A DNA stretch of 64,000 nucleotides from Saccharomycopsis crataegensis (Eukaryota > Ascomycota > Saccharomycetes > Ascoideales > Saccharomycopsidaceae). The stretch is taken from NCBI RefSeq assembly GCF_037102585.1, contig NW_027043838.1, positions 248,001 to 312,000 of the forward strand, written 5' to 3'. Below, piece by piece: positions 38,456-49,427 of the stretch (positions within the stretch are counted from its first letter, which is position 1; each line of letters opens with the position of its first letter). The position numbers were made by a program, and so were the translations under genes. The notes below the pieces were generated by a model. That model worked only from the letters and a program-made list of their open reading frames with translations, did not search any database and was not told where the DNA came from.

Positions 38456-41347
38456 ATGCCGACTCAACTAACACCATTAACCAAAATAAAGAAGTGGGAT
38501 GCCAATTCGGTGAGGGACACTTACATCAATTACTTCAAAGCCAATGGTCATCGCTTCGTTCCATCTTCACCTGTTATTCCTTTTGAGGACCCGACTTTGT
38601 TGTTTACGAATGCTGGTATGAATCAATACAAGCCAATCTTTTTGGGAATCATTGATCCTTCCAGTGATTTCTATGGGTTAGAAAGGGCTGTCAATTCTCA
38701 AAAATGTATACGTGCAGGTGGTAAACACAACGATTTGGAGGATGTCGGGAAAGATTCTTACCACCACACTTTCTTTGAAATGTTGGGAAACTGGTCTTTT
38801 GGCGATTACTTTAAAGAAAAAGCCATTTTTTATGCTTGGGACCTTTTAACCAGGGAATATGGCTTGGACCCAGGAAGAATGTACGTCACTTATTTTGAAG
38901 GTGATGAGAAATTAGGATTGGAACCTGACTTGGAGTCCAGAGACATTTGGCTTAAAATTGGGCTTCCAAAAGACCATATATTACCAGGAGACGCTAAAGA
39001 TAACTTCTGGGAAATGGGCGACAAAGGTCCCTGTGGCCCATGTTCTGAATTACATTACGATAGAATTGGTGGAGGTAGAGATGCTGCGCATTTGGTTAAC
39101 AAGGACGATCCAAACGTTTTGGAAATTTGGAACATCGTGTTCATTCAATTCAATAGAATTTCTCCGACCGAATTGAAAACATTGCCAAGCAAACATATTG
39201 ACACTGGTATGGGTTTCGAAAGATTGGTTTCTATCTTGCAAGATGTCAAATCCAACTATGATACCGATATTTTCCTTCCTTTATTCGAAGCCATCCAGGA
39301 AATTGCCAATGTTAGGTATTACGGTAGAAAGTTTGGCAAGGACGATGTAGATATGATCGATACCTCTTATAGAGTTTTGGCCGATCATGTCAGAACCTTG
39401 TCGTTTGCTATTGCTGAAGGGGGTATTCCAAATAATGAAGGTAGAGGATACGTTTTGAGAAGAATTCTAAGAAGAGGTGCTAGATATGCCAGAAAATACT
39501 TGAAGTTTCCCATTGGAGAGAAACCTTTTTTCAGCTTATTATTTACAACTTTGGCCAAACAAGTTGAAGTAATCTTCCCTGAATTGCAAAAAAACGCTGA
39601 TTTCATCAAAAAAGTAATGGACGAGGAAGAACTATCTTTCGCCAAGACTTTGGATAAAGGTGAAAAATTATTTGAGTCTCATGTTAAGAATTGCATTGCT
39701 ACCGGATACAAGATGTTGGATGGCAAAGAACTTTGGAAACTATATGATACTTTTGGGTTTCCGGTTGATTTAACCCAGTTGATGGCGGACGAGGCTGGCT
39801 TGACTATTGATCAAGAAAGTTTTGAACAGGCCAAGAAACTTTCCTATGAAGCTTCAAAATTGAAAGCTGGTAGTCAGAAAACTTCTGAAATAGTTATTTT
39901 GAATGTCCATGCTCTTGACAAATTGCAAAAAAAATTGAATATTACGAAAACTAATGATTCATTCAAGTATACCACCAACAATATTAATGCGACGGTATTA
40001 GCCATTTACTATGATGGAAGCTTTGTTAATGAAGCTGACAGTGGCTCTAATAATCTTGGAATAATCTTAGATAAAACTCCGTTTTACGCCGAGTCTGGTG
40101 GTCAGGAATGTGATACCGGGATTTTTTTCAGCGAAAATTGTGAATTCCAAGTTACTAATGTTCAAAGATATGGCGGCTATATATTGCACACAGGAGTTTT
40201 AAGAAAAGGTTTAATTTCCGTGAAAGATGAGGGTATTGCTTCATTTGATAATTCTAGGAGAATTCCAATCAATAAGAACCATACTGGTACTCATGTCTTG
40301 AACCTTGCTTTGAGGAAAACTTTGGGGGAAACTTATCAAAGAGGCTCTTCGGTTTCCAAAGAAAAATTAAGATTTGACTTCTCCCACGATCGATCGCTAT
40401 CGTTGGAAGAAATTTCCAACATTGAAGGAAGATGCAATGAAGAAATTGATAAAAATTTATTTGTATATTACGCAGATATTGAATTGCCAGTGGCTAAGAA
40501 AATCACTGGAATAAGATCTGTGTTTGGAGAAACGTACCCAAATCCGGTAAGGGTGGTGTCTATTGGCATTCCAGTTGAAGACTTGGCTTCTGATCCAGAA
40601 AATCCAGATTGGATCAATTATTCTATTGAGTGTTGTGGTGGTACCCATGTTACATCCACGATAATTATAAAGAAAATGGTAATAACCGAACAAGTTGGTA
40701 TTGCTAAAGGTATTAGACGCATAACTGCTGCTTCTGGCAACAAGGCAATTGAAATACAAATGTTATCTCAACATTTTTCTGAAAGAATTGAATTTTTAAC
40801 ACACATGAAGTTTGGTGATGCAAAGAAGAAAGAACTCAAACAATTCAAAGCTGAGTTAAGTACATCACTGCTTTCAATTTTGGATAAATATGAATTGACT
40901 AAAAGGTTTAACGAAATCGATAAAGAATTCAAGTACGAGGTTAAGAAGGTCCAAAAGAAAGATAGTGACCAAGTCTTGAGTTTTATAAAAGATTATTTTT
41001 CTAATTCCAAAAAACAATATCTCGTCAAGTATTTGAACGGAATCACATCTTCAAACTTGAAGATCATTAATGATTCCCTCAATTATATGGAACATCACCA
41101 GCCTTCAAAATCAATTTGCTTGATTGTCGGGGATGAGGCTAACAAGACTTTGGTTCATGGTTCTTATATTTGCAATGAGGCAACCAATAAAGGTTTGAAA
41201 GCCCTTGATGTTTCGAGCCTTGTTTCTGCCCACGTGGGTGGTAAATCAGGGGGTAAAGGAAATGTTTGTCAAGGGACTGGTATGCACTTTGAATACATTG
41301 ATGAAGCCGTCGACGAGGTCACGAAGTTGTTTAGAGAAATATTGTGA
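38456..41347 (+). CDS. ALA1: Alanyl-tRNA synthetase
   Basis: 963 residues (yeast Ala1: 958). Class II synthetase charging tRNA-Ala. The catalytic domain begins 'VRDTYINYFKANGHRFVPSS' with motif 1 and 'FTNAGMNQYKPIFLG'; 'GDKGPCGPCSELHYDR' and 'DTGMGFERL' follow. The editing domain has the zinc-site pairs 'HTGTH' and 'CCGGTH'. The C-terminal domain ends with 'GGKSGGKGNVCQGTG'. In yeasts one gene commonly supplies both cytosol and mitochondria, the mitochondrial form starting upstream at a non-AUG codon. Here an in-frame stop 21 bp upstream of the ATG excludes a contiguous extension, so any mitochondrial form would need splicing or another route. Confidence 0.97.
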   Translation: MPTQLTPLTKIKKWDANSVRDTYINYFKANGHRFVPSSPVIPFEDPTLLFTNAGMNQYKPIFLGIIDPSSDFYGLERAVNSQKCIRAGGKHNDLEDVGKDSYHHTFFEMLGNWSFGDYFKEKAIFYAWDLLTREYGLDPGRMYVTYFEGDEKLGLEPDLESRDIWLKIGLPKDHILPGDAKDNFWEMGDKGPCGPCSELHYDRIGGGRDAAHLVNKDDPNVLEIWNIVFIQFNRISPTELKTLPSKHIDTGMGFERLVSILQDVKSNYDTDIFLPLFEAIQEIANVRYYGRKFGKDDVDMIDTSYRVLADHVRTLSFAIAEGGIPNNEGRGYVLRRILRRGARYARKYLKFPIGEKPFFSLLFTTLAKQVEVIFPELQKNADFIKKVMDEEELSFAKTLDKGEKLFESHVKNCIATGYKMLDGKELWKLYDTFGFPVDLTQLMADEAGLTIDQESFEQAKKLSYEASKLKAGSQKTSEIVILNVHALDKLQKKLNITKTNDSFKYTTNNINATVLAIYYDGSFVNEADSGSNNLGIILDKTPFYAESGGQECDTGIFFSENCEFQVTNVQRYGGYILHTGVLRKGLISVKDEGIASFDNSRRIPINKNHTGTHVLNLALRKTLGETYQRGSSVSKEKLRFDFSHDRSLSLEEISNIEGRCNEEIDKNLFVYYADIELPVAKKITGIRSVFGETYPNPVRVVSIGIPVEDLASDPENPDWINYSIECCGGTHVTSTIIIKKMVITEQVGIAKGIRRITAASGNKAIEIQMLSQHFSERIEFLTHMKFGDAKKKELKQFKAELSTSLLSILDKYELTKRFNEIDKEFKYEVKKVQKKDSDQVLSFIKDYFSNSKKQYLVKYLNGITSSNLKIINDSLNYMEHHQPSKSICLIVGDEANKTLVHGSYICNEATNKGLKALDVSSLVSAHVGGKSGGKGNVCQGTGMHFEYIDEAVDEVTKLFREIL

Positions 41348-41411
41348 GTACTGCCAATAGATTGCTAAAGAAGCTTATCTCAATAACTATTGAGTTACAC
41401 TCGTGTTATAC

Positions 41412-41432
41412 TATATATATATATATATATAT
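41412..41432. repeat. (TA)n microsatellite between convergent genes
   Basis: About ten TA units in the ALA1 / HPP convergent 3' region (41348-41593); no gene there. Confidence 0.8.
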
Positions 41433-41593
41433 TTGTGCTATATTACACCAATAAAATCCAGCCCTTTTTTCTTTTTTGATGTATATTACAATAAGAAATG
41501 CTTGAGTGTTAGAATGTGGGATAAAATTTAGATATTATAAATTAAAGGGGGGCCATATGAGTATTTGATGATTGAACGTAAAGAACACATAAA

Positions 41594-42541
41594 CTAAAGG
41601 GCTACGGGGCCTTTAGAATCTAACTTAAAGAGTTTATAATATATCAGTTGTAATGCTTCAATGTCAGAGTTACTGAGGCCATTTGCAGTTGGCAATTTGA
41701 TACCATTTCCATTAATTTCAACCCCAGTTATTTCAGAACTCGTTTCAAATAACTGAAATTTATTTTCTATATTCAAATCTTCGAGTGATGAAGAAGACTT
41801 TTTCTCTTCGACTTCTGGTACATGATGATCACTTTCCAAGTCTTGTTTTTGTTGTTTCGGTTTCAAGTCCGCAGCAGTCCACCAATATAGAGGATAGAAT
41901 CGAATTACATTGTTAAAGATCAACGAAACACAAATTATCAATAGCGAAGAAACGATTTGTGTTGGTAAGTACCACCAGCTCATCTTTCGAATCGACTCGT
42001 CGATACATGCAAGAAGAGCCGAGGCTCCTGCTGGTGGATGAACACAATTAAGAATTGTCATTACCACACTTGATAACCCAACACTTAGAGCCCCCGCGGC
42101 CCAGTAATTATCTCTTCCATTTGAAGATAATGAAAATAATTTTGAAATGCACACTCCGATCAACGAGCTGATAAAATGGCCAAACAAAATGTTTCGTGGT
42201 TGGGCTAATGGCGCATGGATTGTGTTGAAGCACAAGATTGCAGTGGCCCCATAACTGGCAATAATCATTGGTGCACCATGATAATCGGTGAAAACGTTGG
42301 GGCTTTTGAAAACTCCTTCAATAAGGGCAATACCACAAAAAGATCCTAGGAAAATATCCAACCAGATCCAATAGTCGTGAATCTTTGCGAAATTTGGCCG
42401 ATTGCCACCAAGAAGCCTTCGGAATGGCTGAGGTAATGACGGCACCACCGAAGGAACAATGTGCCTATTGAGTAACTTATCAATCGTGAATTTGAATGCC
42501 ATATTATTAGCAGTGCGATCAACGTCATCCAATGGTTTCAT
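41594..42541 (-). CDS. HPP-family integral membrane protein
   Basis: 315 residues. Residues 55-215 hold about five membrane segments with the family marks 'HGAPMIIASYGATAIL', 'HAPLAQPRN' (109-117) and the name-giving HPP at 168-170 in 'NCVHPPAGASALL'. The C-terminal 95 residues are a hydrophilic, presumably cytosolic tail. HPP proteins occur in fungi, plants and bacteria; some plant members move nitrite across the chloroplast envelope, but the substrate in yeasts is unknown to me. Start ATG at 42541-42539; a second Met at residue 14 is also possible. Divergent from the small twin-CX9C gene, sharing about 400 bp of promoter. Confidence 0.88.
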   Translation of the reverse strand: MKPLDDVDRTANNMAFKFTIDKLLNRHIVPSVVPSLPQPFRRLLGGNRPNFAKIHDYWIWLDIFLGSFCGIALIEGVFKSPNVFTDYHGAPMIIASYGATAILCFNTIHAPLAQPRNILFGHFISSLIGVCISKLFSLSSNGRDNYWAAGALSVGLSSVVMTILNCVHPPAGASALLACIDESIRKMSWWYLPTQIVSSLLIICVSLIFNNVIRFYPLYWWTAADLKPKQQKQDLESDHHVPEVEEKKSSSSLEDLNIENKFQLFETSSEITGVEINGNGIKLPTANGLSNSDIEALQLIYYKLFKLDSKGPVAL

Positions 42542-42938
42542 CTGGTATTAATTCAATAAACATCATGAAGATATTGATTATTCTTCCTGCAGTGTCAGAC
42601 GCCAGTAACCCGGTTCAGGGTACCCGACCGTTCATTTGAAATGAATCATTGCACGGCCTTTTGTTCATACTTAGAAATACAGACTTATATGTTTTATTTT
42701 ACTAAGTATCTTACGTTGGAATCTCCAGATTGTGTTCTGAAAGATATTAGACATACCCCCCCTCTGCCCCACCACCACTTTTGTATATAAAATACATTAT
42801 AATGTATTACATGTGTAAACACCACACGGTGTTTACCCTACCAATATAATACATTTTTTTTTTTTCTTTGATATATGTGAGAGAGAGTAAGTAAATCACT
42901 TGATATACCAGGTATATTTACACTATTATTTCTTGAAG
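42542..42938. promoter_or_regulatory. Divergent promoter with two palindromes
   Basis: 397 bp between HPP and the NDUFAF8-like gene. A perfect 18 bp palindrome AATACATT-AT-AATGTATT lies at 42791-42808. An inverted repeat GTAAACACC / GGTGTTTAC lies at 42815-42836 with a 4 bp spacer. GTAAACA is the forkhead (Fkh1/2-type) core, here present in both orientations. A poly-T tract and TATA-like sequence lie nearer the small gene. Confidence 0.45.
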
Positions 42939-43182
42939 ATGTCGGCGGCTAAGAGACCTCTCCAGAAAATATTCGATGCTTCTGCTAAATGTGCTGTTTC
43001 GGTATGTGTTTGCCTTTCGAAGACTGTTGATCCGGGATCAGGCGTGATTTACTAACTACTGTGGGCAGAGTGAAGCTTATGGTGAATGCATTTTAAAAAA
43101 TTATCAGAATATCTCGAAGGATGCTTGTGCTCAAGAATTTAAGATTTTCAGAGAATGTGTTTCCAAAAACTTGAGGAAGTGA
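42939..43182 (+). CDS. Twin CX9C protein, NDUFAF8-like complex I assembly factor, spliced
   Basis: 58 residues from two exons, 42939-43001 and 43069-43182. The 67 bp intron has the classic signals GTATGT, TACTAAC and CAG. Splicing is phase 0 and joins 'AKCAVS' to 'SEAYGEC', which builds the first CX9C (Cys18-Cys28); the second is 'CAQEFKIFREC'. The pattern 'AYGxC ... ISKDxCAxEFxxFxxC' is that of NDUFAF8 (human 'AYGRC', 'LSKDFCAREF'), a mitochondrial intermembrane-type protein needed for complex I assembly. Twin CX9C proteins normally enter through Mia40. The two half-motifs only appear after splicing, so the gene escapes simple frame searches. The NDUFAF8 name rests on motif likeness. Confidence 0.8.
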
Positions 43183-43412
43183 GGGTTCCCAGTAGATGAT
43201 TCTCAATTAGCTATTTATTTCTTCCATCACCTTGTATTATATTATATATTGTCATTGCTTATAGTTCTTACAGCTCGAACGATATCAAAAAAGTGTAAAA
43301 AATTTCTTCCTTTTTTTTTGTTATTACTTTTTTTCGATCAATGGATTGAAAAATTATCAGAAAATAACATAGTAATTAATAATAAAAGTACAATAAACTG
43401 AACCAATCTTTT
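43183..43412. other. Convergent 3' region
   Basis: 230 bp between the stop codons of the NDUFAF8-like gene and NUP170; T-rich, no gene. Confidence 0.6.
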
Positions 43413-46400
43413 TCAAACATTCAACTCATTGATGTACTTATTGATTGGATCATTGGAAATGGAATAGGTTGACAAATTCAAAACCTCATTAGATGAAATA
43501 AATTCCTTCAATCTTGAATCATTCTGCCACCAGTTTTGAATCAAGTACACCATCTCGTTCTTGATTGACAGTTTATCCTTCGAGGTATTAATCTCGATCA
43601 TCTCTTTCAAGATATAATACAATTTACTGTAAGAAACCCCCGATTTGATAAAACTATCCACAATGATACCAGGGGTCAATTGCACAGGACTCAACACCTT
43701 GAGCATTTTTTCAATCAACACCGGAATTGGGAACACAAATTCAGAATCATGTACTCTCTTACCAACTTGTATCATAACATTTGACACCATCACTCCCAAA
43801 GGTTCCATCTCACTGTTTGAATCATAAATCGATTTGATCTTTTCAAGAATGTGATCCCATTTCGTGTGGATCTCTTCAAAGTTTCTGTAGTCACTTTCTT
43901 TGAAAATAATCAAACATAAGTCATCGTATCCCAAAGGATCCGCAAACTCATTATAAAGTTGACTAATGTCCAAAATGTTCTTATTCAACAACTCAATGTT
44001 TTCATTTTTTTGAGCTTCGGTCAAAGCAGTATCATTTTGCAATTTATTCACCAATTCTAACTGAATACCTGCCACATCTAAATTGTTTTGGATATTATTG
44101 AGCAATTCAACGGTTTGTTGTCTCAAATTAAATTGTTCAACGCAATTACAGAAACCGCTCGCTTTGGCCAAATATTCAATTCTTTGGTCCAACGATAATG
44201 CAAAGTCACTAGTGGCCAACTTGTAGAAAACATCAGCAGATTCATAATAATATTGTCTTTTGGAATAATATCTAGATAACAAGTAACAGATTTCCGCCGA
44301 ATGTACTGATCTTTCTTTCAAGTACGATAAAATGAATGGGGTGTCGATCTCCAATAATTTTTTATCAAGGTCTTGAGCAACAAACCAGTCATAAAATTCA
44401 TAATGGAATAGTTTGTCATTATACTTGAAGCAAAGCGCATAACTTTGGTCCCTCAACTTGGTGCTTTCCAAATTAATAGGATCATTACCATAATTCTTTC
44501 TGAAGTTTTCATAACTTTGAATAGATTTGATATCAATCTCCACCAAAATATCAAAGATCAATTTGAATCTTTCAATTTTCATGTTATAAACCTTCCGTCT
44601 TTCATCATTGATTGGCTGGCCGTCATTGAGATACTTGATGGCTAGTTTATCTTTATCAATAATATTGGCAATGTCAAGTACAAATTCAATTACTTCCGGA
44701 TAATAATCTAATTTTATCATAATGCTAACCGCTTCTTTCAAATTATCAATGGTTAGTGATCCTCCAACATTCTTTAATAATTTCACGGCAATCGATAATT
44801 CTTGTAGTTTGACATCATTATCCTTGGATCCGATGGAGTTGGCTTTACGTAAATGTTCAAAAGCTCTAAAGATAATAACATCATTAGCCGAACAGAATGA
44901 GCTGCAGTGCTTCTGTAAACTATCAGCCAAATAATCAACCGATACACCTTTGGCAATATTTTTGTTGATAATAGACGTGAAAACATCCTTCACAATATCT
45001 TTAGTGTCGTTAGTCAATGAAAACAAATCACTGAATTTCAATTTCGCCAATTTCTCTTGAGTTTCCAAAGAAATGAACTTGATGGTATCTTTAAATGCCA
45101 AAGATTGATCTTCAAAACCAACAATCAAACTTTCATCGAACAAAATCAACAAAAATGAAAAAGCTTCCTTCATTATCTTCAACATTTCATAAATCGAGTT
45201 CAAGGCAGTGTACTCGGCTTGCATGGAAGTTTCTTCCTCTCTAGAAATTCCTCTATTAGAAATCAATGAGTTTGAAAAATATGGGATTCTATTCCCATAA
45301 TCGTCAAAGAACTTGATCAACACGACAACGGTGTTCAAAAATCCAATCACTTGAGCTTTTTCAATATTAATGTCAGAAAGAAATTGTTTACTTTCTGTCA
45401 AATGTTTTTCATTCTTGGTGCCGTTTGGAAGGAAAGAATTCTTATCAATGAGGAAAACCTGCTTAGCCCAAATATCTCTAAAAATTCTAGACACCAATAA
45501 TGTGATACCATAAAATCTTGGACTTAACTTAACATGTTCAAATGAATAGTTGAAAGTTTCCAACGGAGTACTCGTCAATGAAGCTGGCTTCTCATAAACT
45601 GGTTTATTTTCAAAGCTATAGTTACTTATTGCCCCGACAAAGAAATTGAATGTATTCAACTTGATTGATTCAGAATACTTGTCATTACATATAATACTGA
45701 GGGCAGTCGAGCAAGCCTCTTGCAAACTGTATCTTTCGACAAAAGGTAATAACTGTTCTCCCAATGAAGTGAAAATCGATGAAGGGGTTCTCTGTTTGTA
45801 AATGGCAACCCCCTTGTTAGTTAAAACTGCAATGTGTAAAGGAATGGAAGTATATTGAGAGGCAAAATAATTGGCATAACCTTTTGGAGTGTTGGTGGCA
45901 TGAACTGAAGGTGTCAACTGAACAATATCATAAATGACACCATAAGTTTCCAAAAATGTAGCATTTTCAATGTATTCGTGGTAATAATTCAATATACCAT
46001 AATCTGGAACAGACACAAACAATTTATTATTTTCTTGATCTCCTTTGGTTTTCTGGACTGCCGCAACAAATATACCTGGAGAAATAATTTTACTCTTTGA
46101 AGTGGTATTAACCAAGATTGGAGATTCTTTTTGATACTCCAATAAGTTGTTTGGTCTACTATTTAGAGTTGCATTTGTACCCAACAAGGATGTCGATAAT
46201 TGTTGTTGTTGTTGTTGTCCTTGTATTTGCTGTTGAATTTCGGCAACTGTCAATTTTGAAGGTGGAAATTTAATGTTTTGAAATCTTAACGCCGCCACTT
46301 TACCACCGTATAAAGCACCATTGAAATAAATTCTGCAACCACCTTGTGTGATGGCAACCAAGTACAAGTTATCATTTTCATTCTTTGTGACGACATTAAT

Positions 46401-47542
46401 ACTGACAATATTGAATAACGCTTTCGCCAATAATTTGGCACCCTTGCATGCGGTAGTTCTCAAATCGGTTAAAATCTGGGATGGTCTTAGAACGTAAGGA
46501 CCATCTAAACCATCCTTTTTGATGGTGTAGGCTCTAATGACAGATTTTGATGATAAAGTATACAATACATCTCTTGATTCATCAATTTGCAAAGAAATCA
46601 CTGTTTCAGCGGACTCACCAGAAGTGGATCCGAACATACCAGTAGAAGGGAGCAAATACGATAAGTTAGATCTGGTCAAACACTTTTTGTTGCACTTTTT
46701 ATCAAACCATTTTTCATCACTTGAATAAGTCAACTCCCAAATATTCAATTCGTCACCATAGCCGGTGAAAAAGATTTGACCAGTTTTTTCAAAACAAATG
46801 AAATTGTTTGCATTAATTGAATTCACCGAAACTGACAAATCTGAGTTAAAAATTTCCAATTCGTTTTTCCCATCTGGCTTGACACAAACTGCCAAAATAT
46901 AAATATTGTGAGACGTTGATACAATCAATAAATGCTTCACGCTATCAACAAAAGTATTTGGCTTTGGCTTGATCAACTTGACAGCAAGGATATCATGAGG
47001 AATTTCATCAATGATAGAATAATTGGCATCGTTTAAATAATCCCATAGAATCAATTTGTTGCCATTGATGATCCAAGCTTTATTCAACTCATGGAATAAA
47101 CCCAAATTTAGATTTTTGTTATTTACTGAGCCTTTCAATTCTTCCAAAACTTTGTCAGGAATACTGGACATAGTGACTTTTTCAAAAGTATTGAGAGGGC
47201 CCAAACCATTGATGTTTTTATTATAGAAATAATTCACAGGATTTGATAAATGGGTTGATTCGTCGAGGATTGGGGTTGATCTATCATATTCTAAGACACT
47301 TTGAACATATTTGGATGCCAACTCAATTGAGTTTAAGCCAGAAATCCCCAAGATTTTCGAACTGACTTCATATTTTCTTGGAGTATCATTCTGAGGCTCT
47401 ATTCTAGTGTTTCTAAAACTTGGATAAAGATTTCCAGGTTGTTGAGATCCCGGCTGGTTGAAAAAAGCACCAGACACTATAAAATTATTATTGTTAGTAC
47501 ACCGTGTTTCTTTAAAACGACTATAAATAATATTAACATACT
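43413..47542 (-). CDS. NUP170: Nucleoporin Nup170/Nup157 (Nup155 family), start codon split by an intron
   Basis: 1354 residues from complement(43413-47476, 47542). The long frame opens with GTG, but the preceding 65 bp carry GTATGT, TACTAAC (47493-47499) and TTATAG. Joining the A at 47542 to TG at 47476-47475 creates ATG TCT GGT, and no other in-frame ATG occurs for about 78 codons. The N-terminal half is a beta-propeller region ('LNLGLFHELNKAWIINGNKLILWDYL'-like Nup155 start at about 115-145), with a poly-Gln stretch near 425. The C-terminal half is an alpha-solenoid. Nup170 is an inner-ring scaffold of the nuclear pore and also affects chromosome segregation. Yeast Nup157 has 1391 and Nup170 1502 residues. 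The divergent neighbour is ATG8. Confidence 0.93.
47477..47541 (-). other. Intron of NUP170 lying inside the ATG
   Basis: 65 bp: 5' splice site GTATGT, branch TACTAAC, acceptor TTATAG. It falls between the A and the TG of the start codon. Confidence 0.88.
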
Positions 47543-47898
47543 CTTTCCAAGAAATTGGGCCTGTTCTGTATTATAGAAAGCGTCACAAATCCAAAACACA
47601 CGATGTTTTGTTTATTGCACTTTATTTTTCTTTGTTGAAGATTTTCAAGCACACCAGTCACCCGGTGTTCAGCAAAGGTTTTTTTTCCTGCCACGAACAC
47701 ATGACCAAAAGGATTACACGTGCCAAACCCGATTCCCGTCATTTGTTTTTTCCCCTGTGTGTTTTGTAATCGAATTCCTGTGTTGACCGGTGCTATCGGG
47801 GCCTTCCGTATATATATAAGCCAGTCTATCCAACAGTTCCATTAACACATTACTCACACATTCACACTATCAGCAAAATATATCTCTTTTACTGAAAA

Positions 47899-48086
47899 GT
47901 AAGTAGCTTTCTAACTTGGTGCTGTCCTTTTTACATGGCTTACCAGCTTATCAGTGAGAAAAACCACCCAGGTCATCTCATCTCATCTCATCTCATCTCA
48001 TCACCATTCAGAACAATTGTCCTTTTCCTGCTTTATCGAAACAAAAAGATATCTCAAAATAGAAATAATTTACTAACAAATATTAG
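47899..48086 (+). other. Probable 5' UTR intron of ATG8
   Basis: 188 bp starting GTAAGT with TACTAAC at 48071-48077 and acceptor ATTAG at 48086, ending 18 bp before the ATG. Distance from branch to acceptor is nine bases. The TATA box 80 bp upstream places transcription start before it. Confidence 0.7.
47973..48002. repeat. (TCATC)x6 pentanucleotide repeat
   Basis: Six exact units within the ATG8 5' UTR intron; likely length-variable. Confidence 0.85.
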
Positions 48087-48104
48087 ACATCAATAACTAT
48101 CATT

Positions 48105-48663
48105 ATGAGATCCCAATTCAAAGATGAACACTCTCTTGGTAAGTTTTTATTGTCGTTGTGTGTCTTTGCGTGATGATATCGTGGGGGGCGTGCTTACACT
48201 TTGTTTGCTATCAACCCTATTGTGTTCCAGATATCATTAACTGATAGCCAATATTGAATGGCTTTACTACCAATTCTCATATTTGCTTAACAATTTACTA
48301 ATAGTTATTTTTTTAGAAAAGAGAAAGGTCGAGGCCATGAGAATCCTTAAGAAGTTCCCTGACAGGATTCCTGTCATTTGTGAGAAGGTTGAAAAGTCCG
48401 ATATTCAAGAAATTGATAAGAGAAAGTACTTGGTGCCATCAGATTTGACTGTTGGTCAATTTGTGTACGTTATCAGAAAGAGAATTCAATTGCCACCAGA
48501 AAAGGCCATCTTCATTTTCATCAAGGATATTTTGCCACCAACCGCTGCTTTGATGTTGTCAATTTACGAAGAACACAAGGATGAAGATGGATTCTTGTAT
48601 GTGTTATATTCGGGGGAAAACACTTTTGGTGATGTATTTGAAGAAATAAAGGATGAAGAGTAA
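48105..48663 (+). CDS. ATG8: Ubiquitin-like autophagy protein Atg8, spliced
   Basis: 126 residues from 48105-48138 and 48317-48663. Exon 1 gives [11 protein letters not shown] plus the first base of a Glu codon completed in exon 2, yielding '[10 protein letters not shown]'. The 178 bp intron runs GTAAGT to TTTTTTAG with TACTAAT near 48295. The rest is nearly the yeast protein: '[20 protein letters not shown]', '[15 protein letters not shown]' and 'YSGENTFG'. Gly116 is the residue conjugated to phosphatidylethanolamine; the ten-residue tail [10 protein letters not shown] after it would be removed by Atg4 (yeast has one residue). It acts in autophagosome growth and cargo binding. A second, 5' UTR intron lies just upstream. 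Confidence 0.97.
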
Positions 48664-49427
48664 GGTCTTTCTTTATTGACTTGCTAATTCACCGTGATGC
48701 TTATCTAAATCTGATGTTTTTTGTTATTTTTTTTTCTTTTATATTGGGTTGTACTTCTAAACGAAGCATGGTTTCCTTGATACCTCTGAACCAATCAATG
48801 AATCAATTCATGTATCTACTGGAGGGTAAAAATGTTCTTTTTTTTAAACAATGTTTGGGTTATCTCTTTTTTTTTTTTTTTTTTTTTCCTTTTCATATGT
48901 TGATTTCGGTGCCTAATTTTCATTAATTATTCATTTGTCTGTCTATTATTGGATTCCTTTTTTATTTATTATTAATCCTATAATCAATTTATCGGCTACT
49001 ATATATTAATGTAATATCCATATGGGTACTGATGTAGGAGGCTGGCCAGTCATTGGATTTAGGAAGTTCTACCCAAAAATATATCTAACTGTACTGATAT
49101 GAACAAAAAAGTACAATATGGTTTGTAAACTAATGGATAGTTTGACGTAGCTGAGATTATAATCAATATAATTCATCATGCTCTTCGTAATATAGGTTAT
49201 TATTAAATGAGTTTGGTCGCCTCATATTGTAAATGTCAAAAATCGCACTTCTAACATCTCTTGGTGTATAAATCAACCGAGAACAAAAGCATAGTACTAA
49301 AATAATTAAAAATTTTACAATATGAAGTCTAAAATCATAGAAAAAAAATCGAATATTAAAAACAACAGTGACATTTATTGATTTGCTCAGACTAGGAGGA
49401 ACACAAGACTTTCTTGAGTGAATGAAT
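48664..49427. other. Convergent intergenic region ATG8 / IDP2
   Basis: 764 bp holding two 3' UTRs; long T-tracts (48866-48888). Frames of 81 and 90 codons on opposite strands are low-complexity with no family likeness. Confidence 0.55.

Larger units (their letters stand above)
47543..48104. promoter_or_regulatory. Divergent promoter NUP170 / ATG8 with ATG8 leader
   Basis: A TATA stretch (TATATATAAG, 47811-47820) faces ATG8, followed by a probable transcript leader and the 5' UTR intron 47899-48086. A (TCATC)x6 repeat lies at 47973-48002 inside that intron. Confidence 0.6.
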
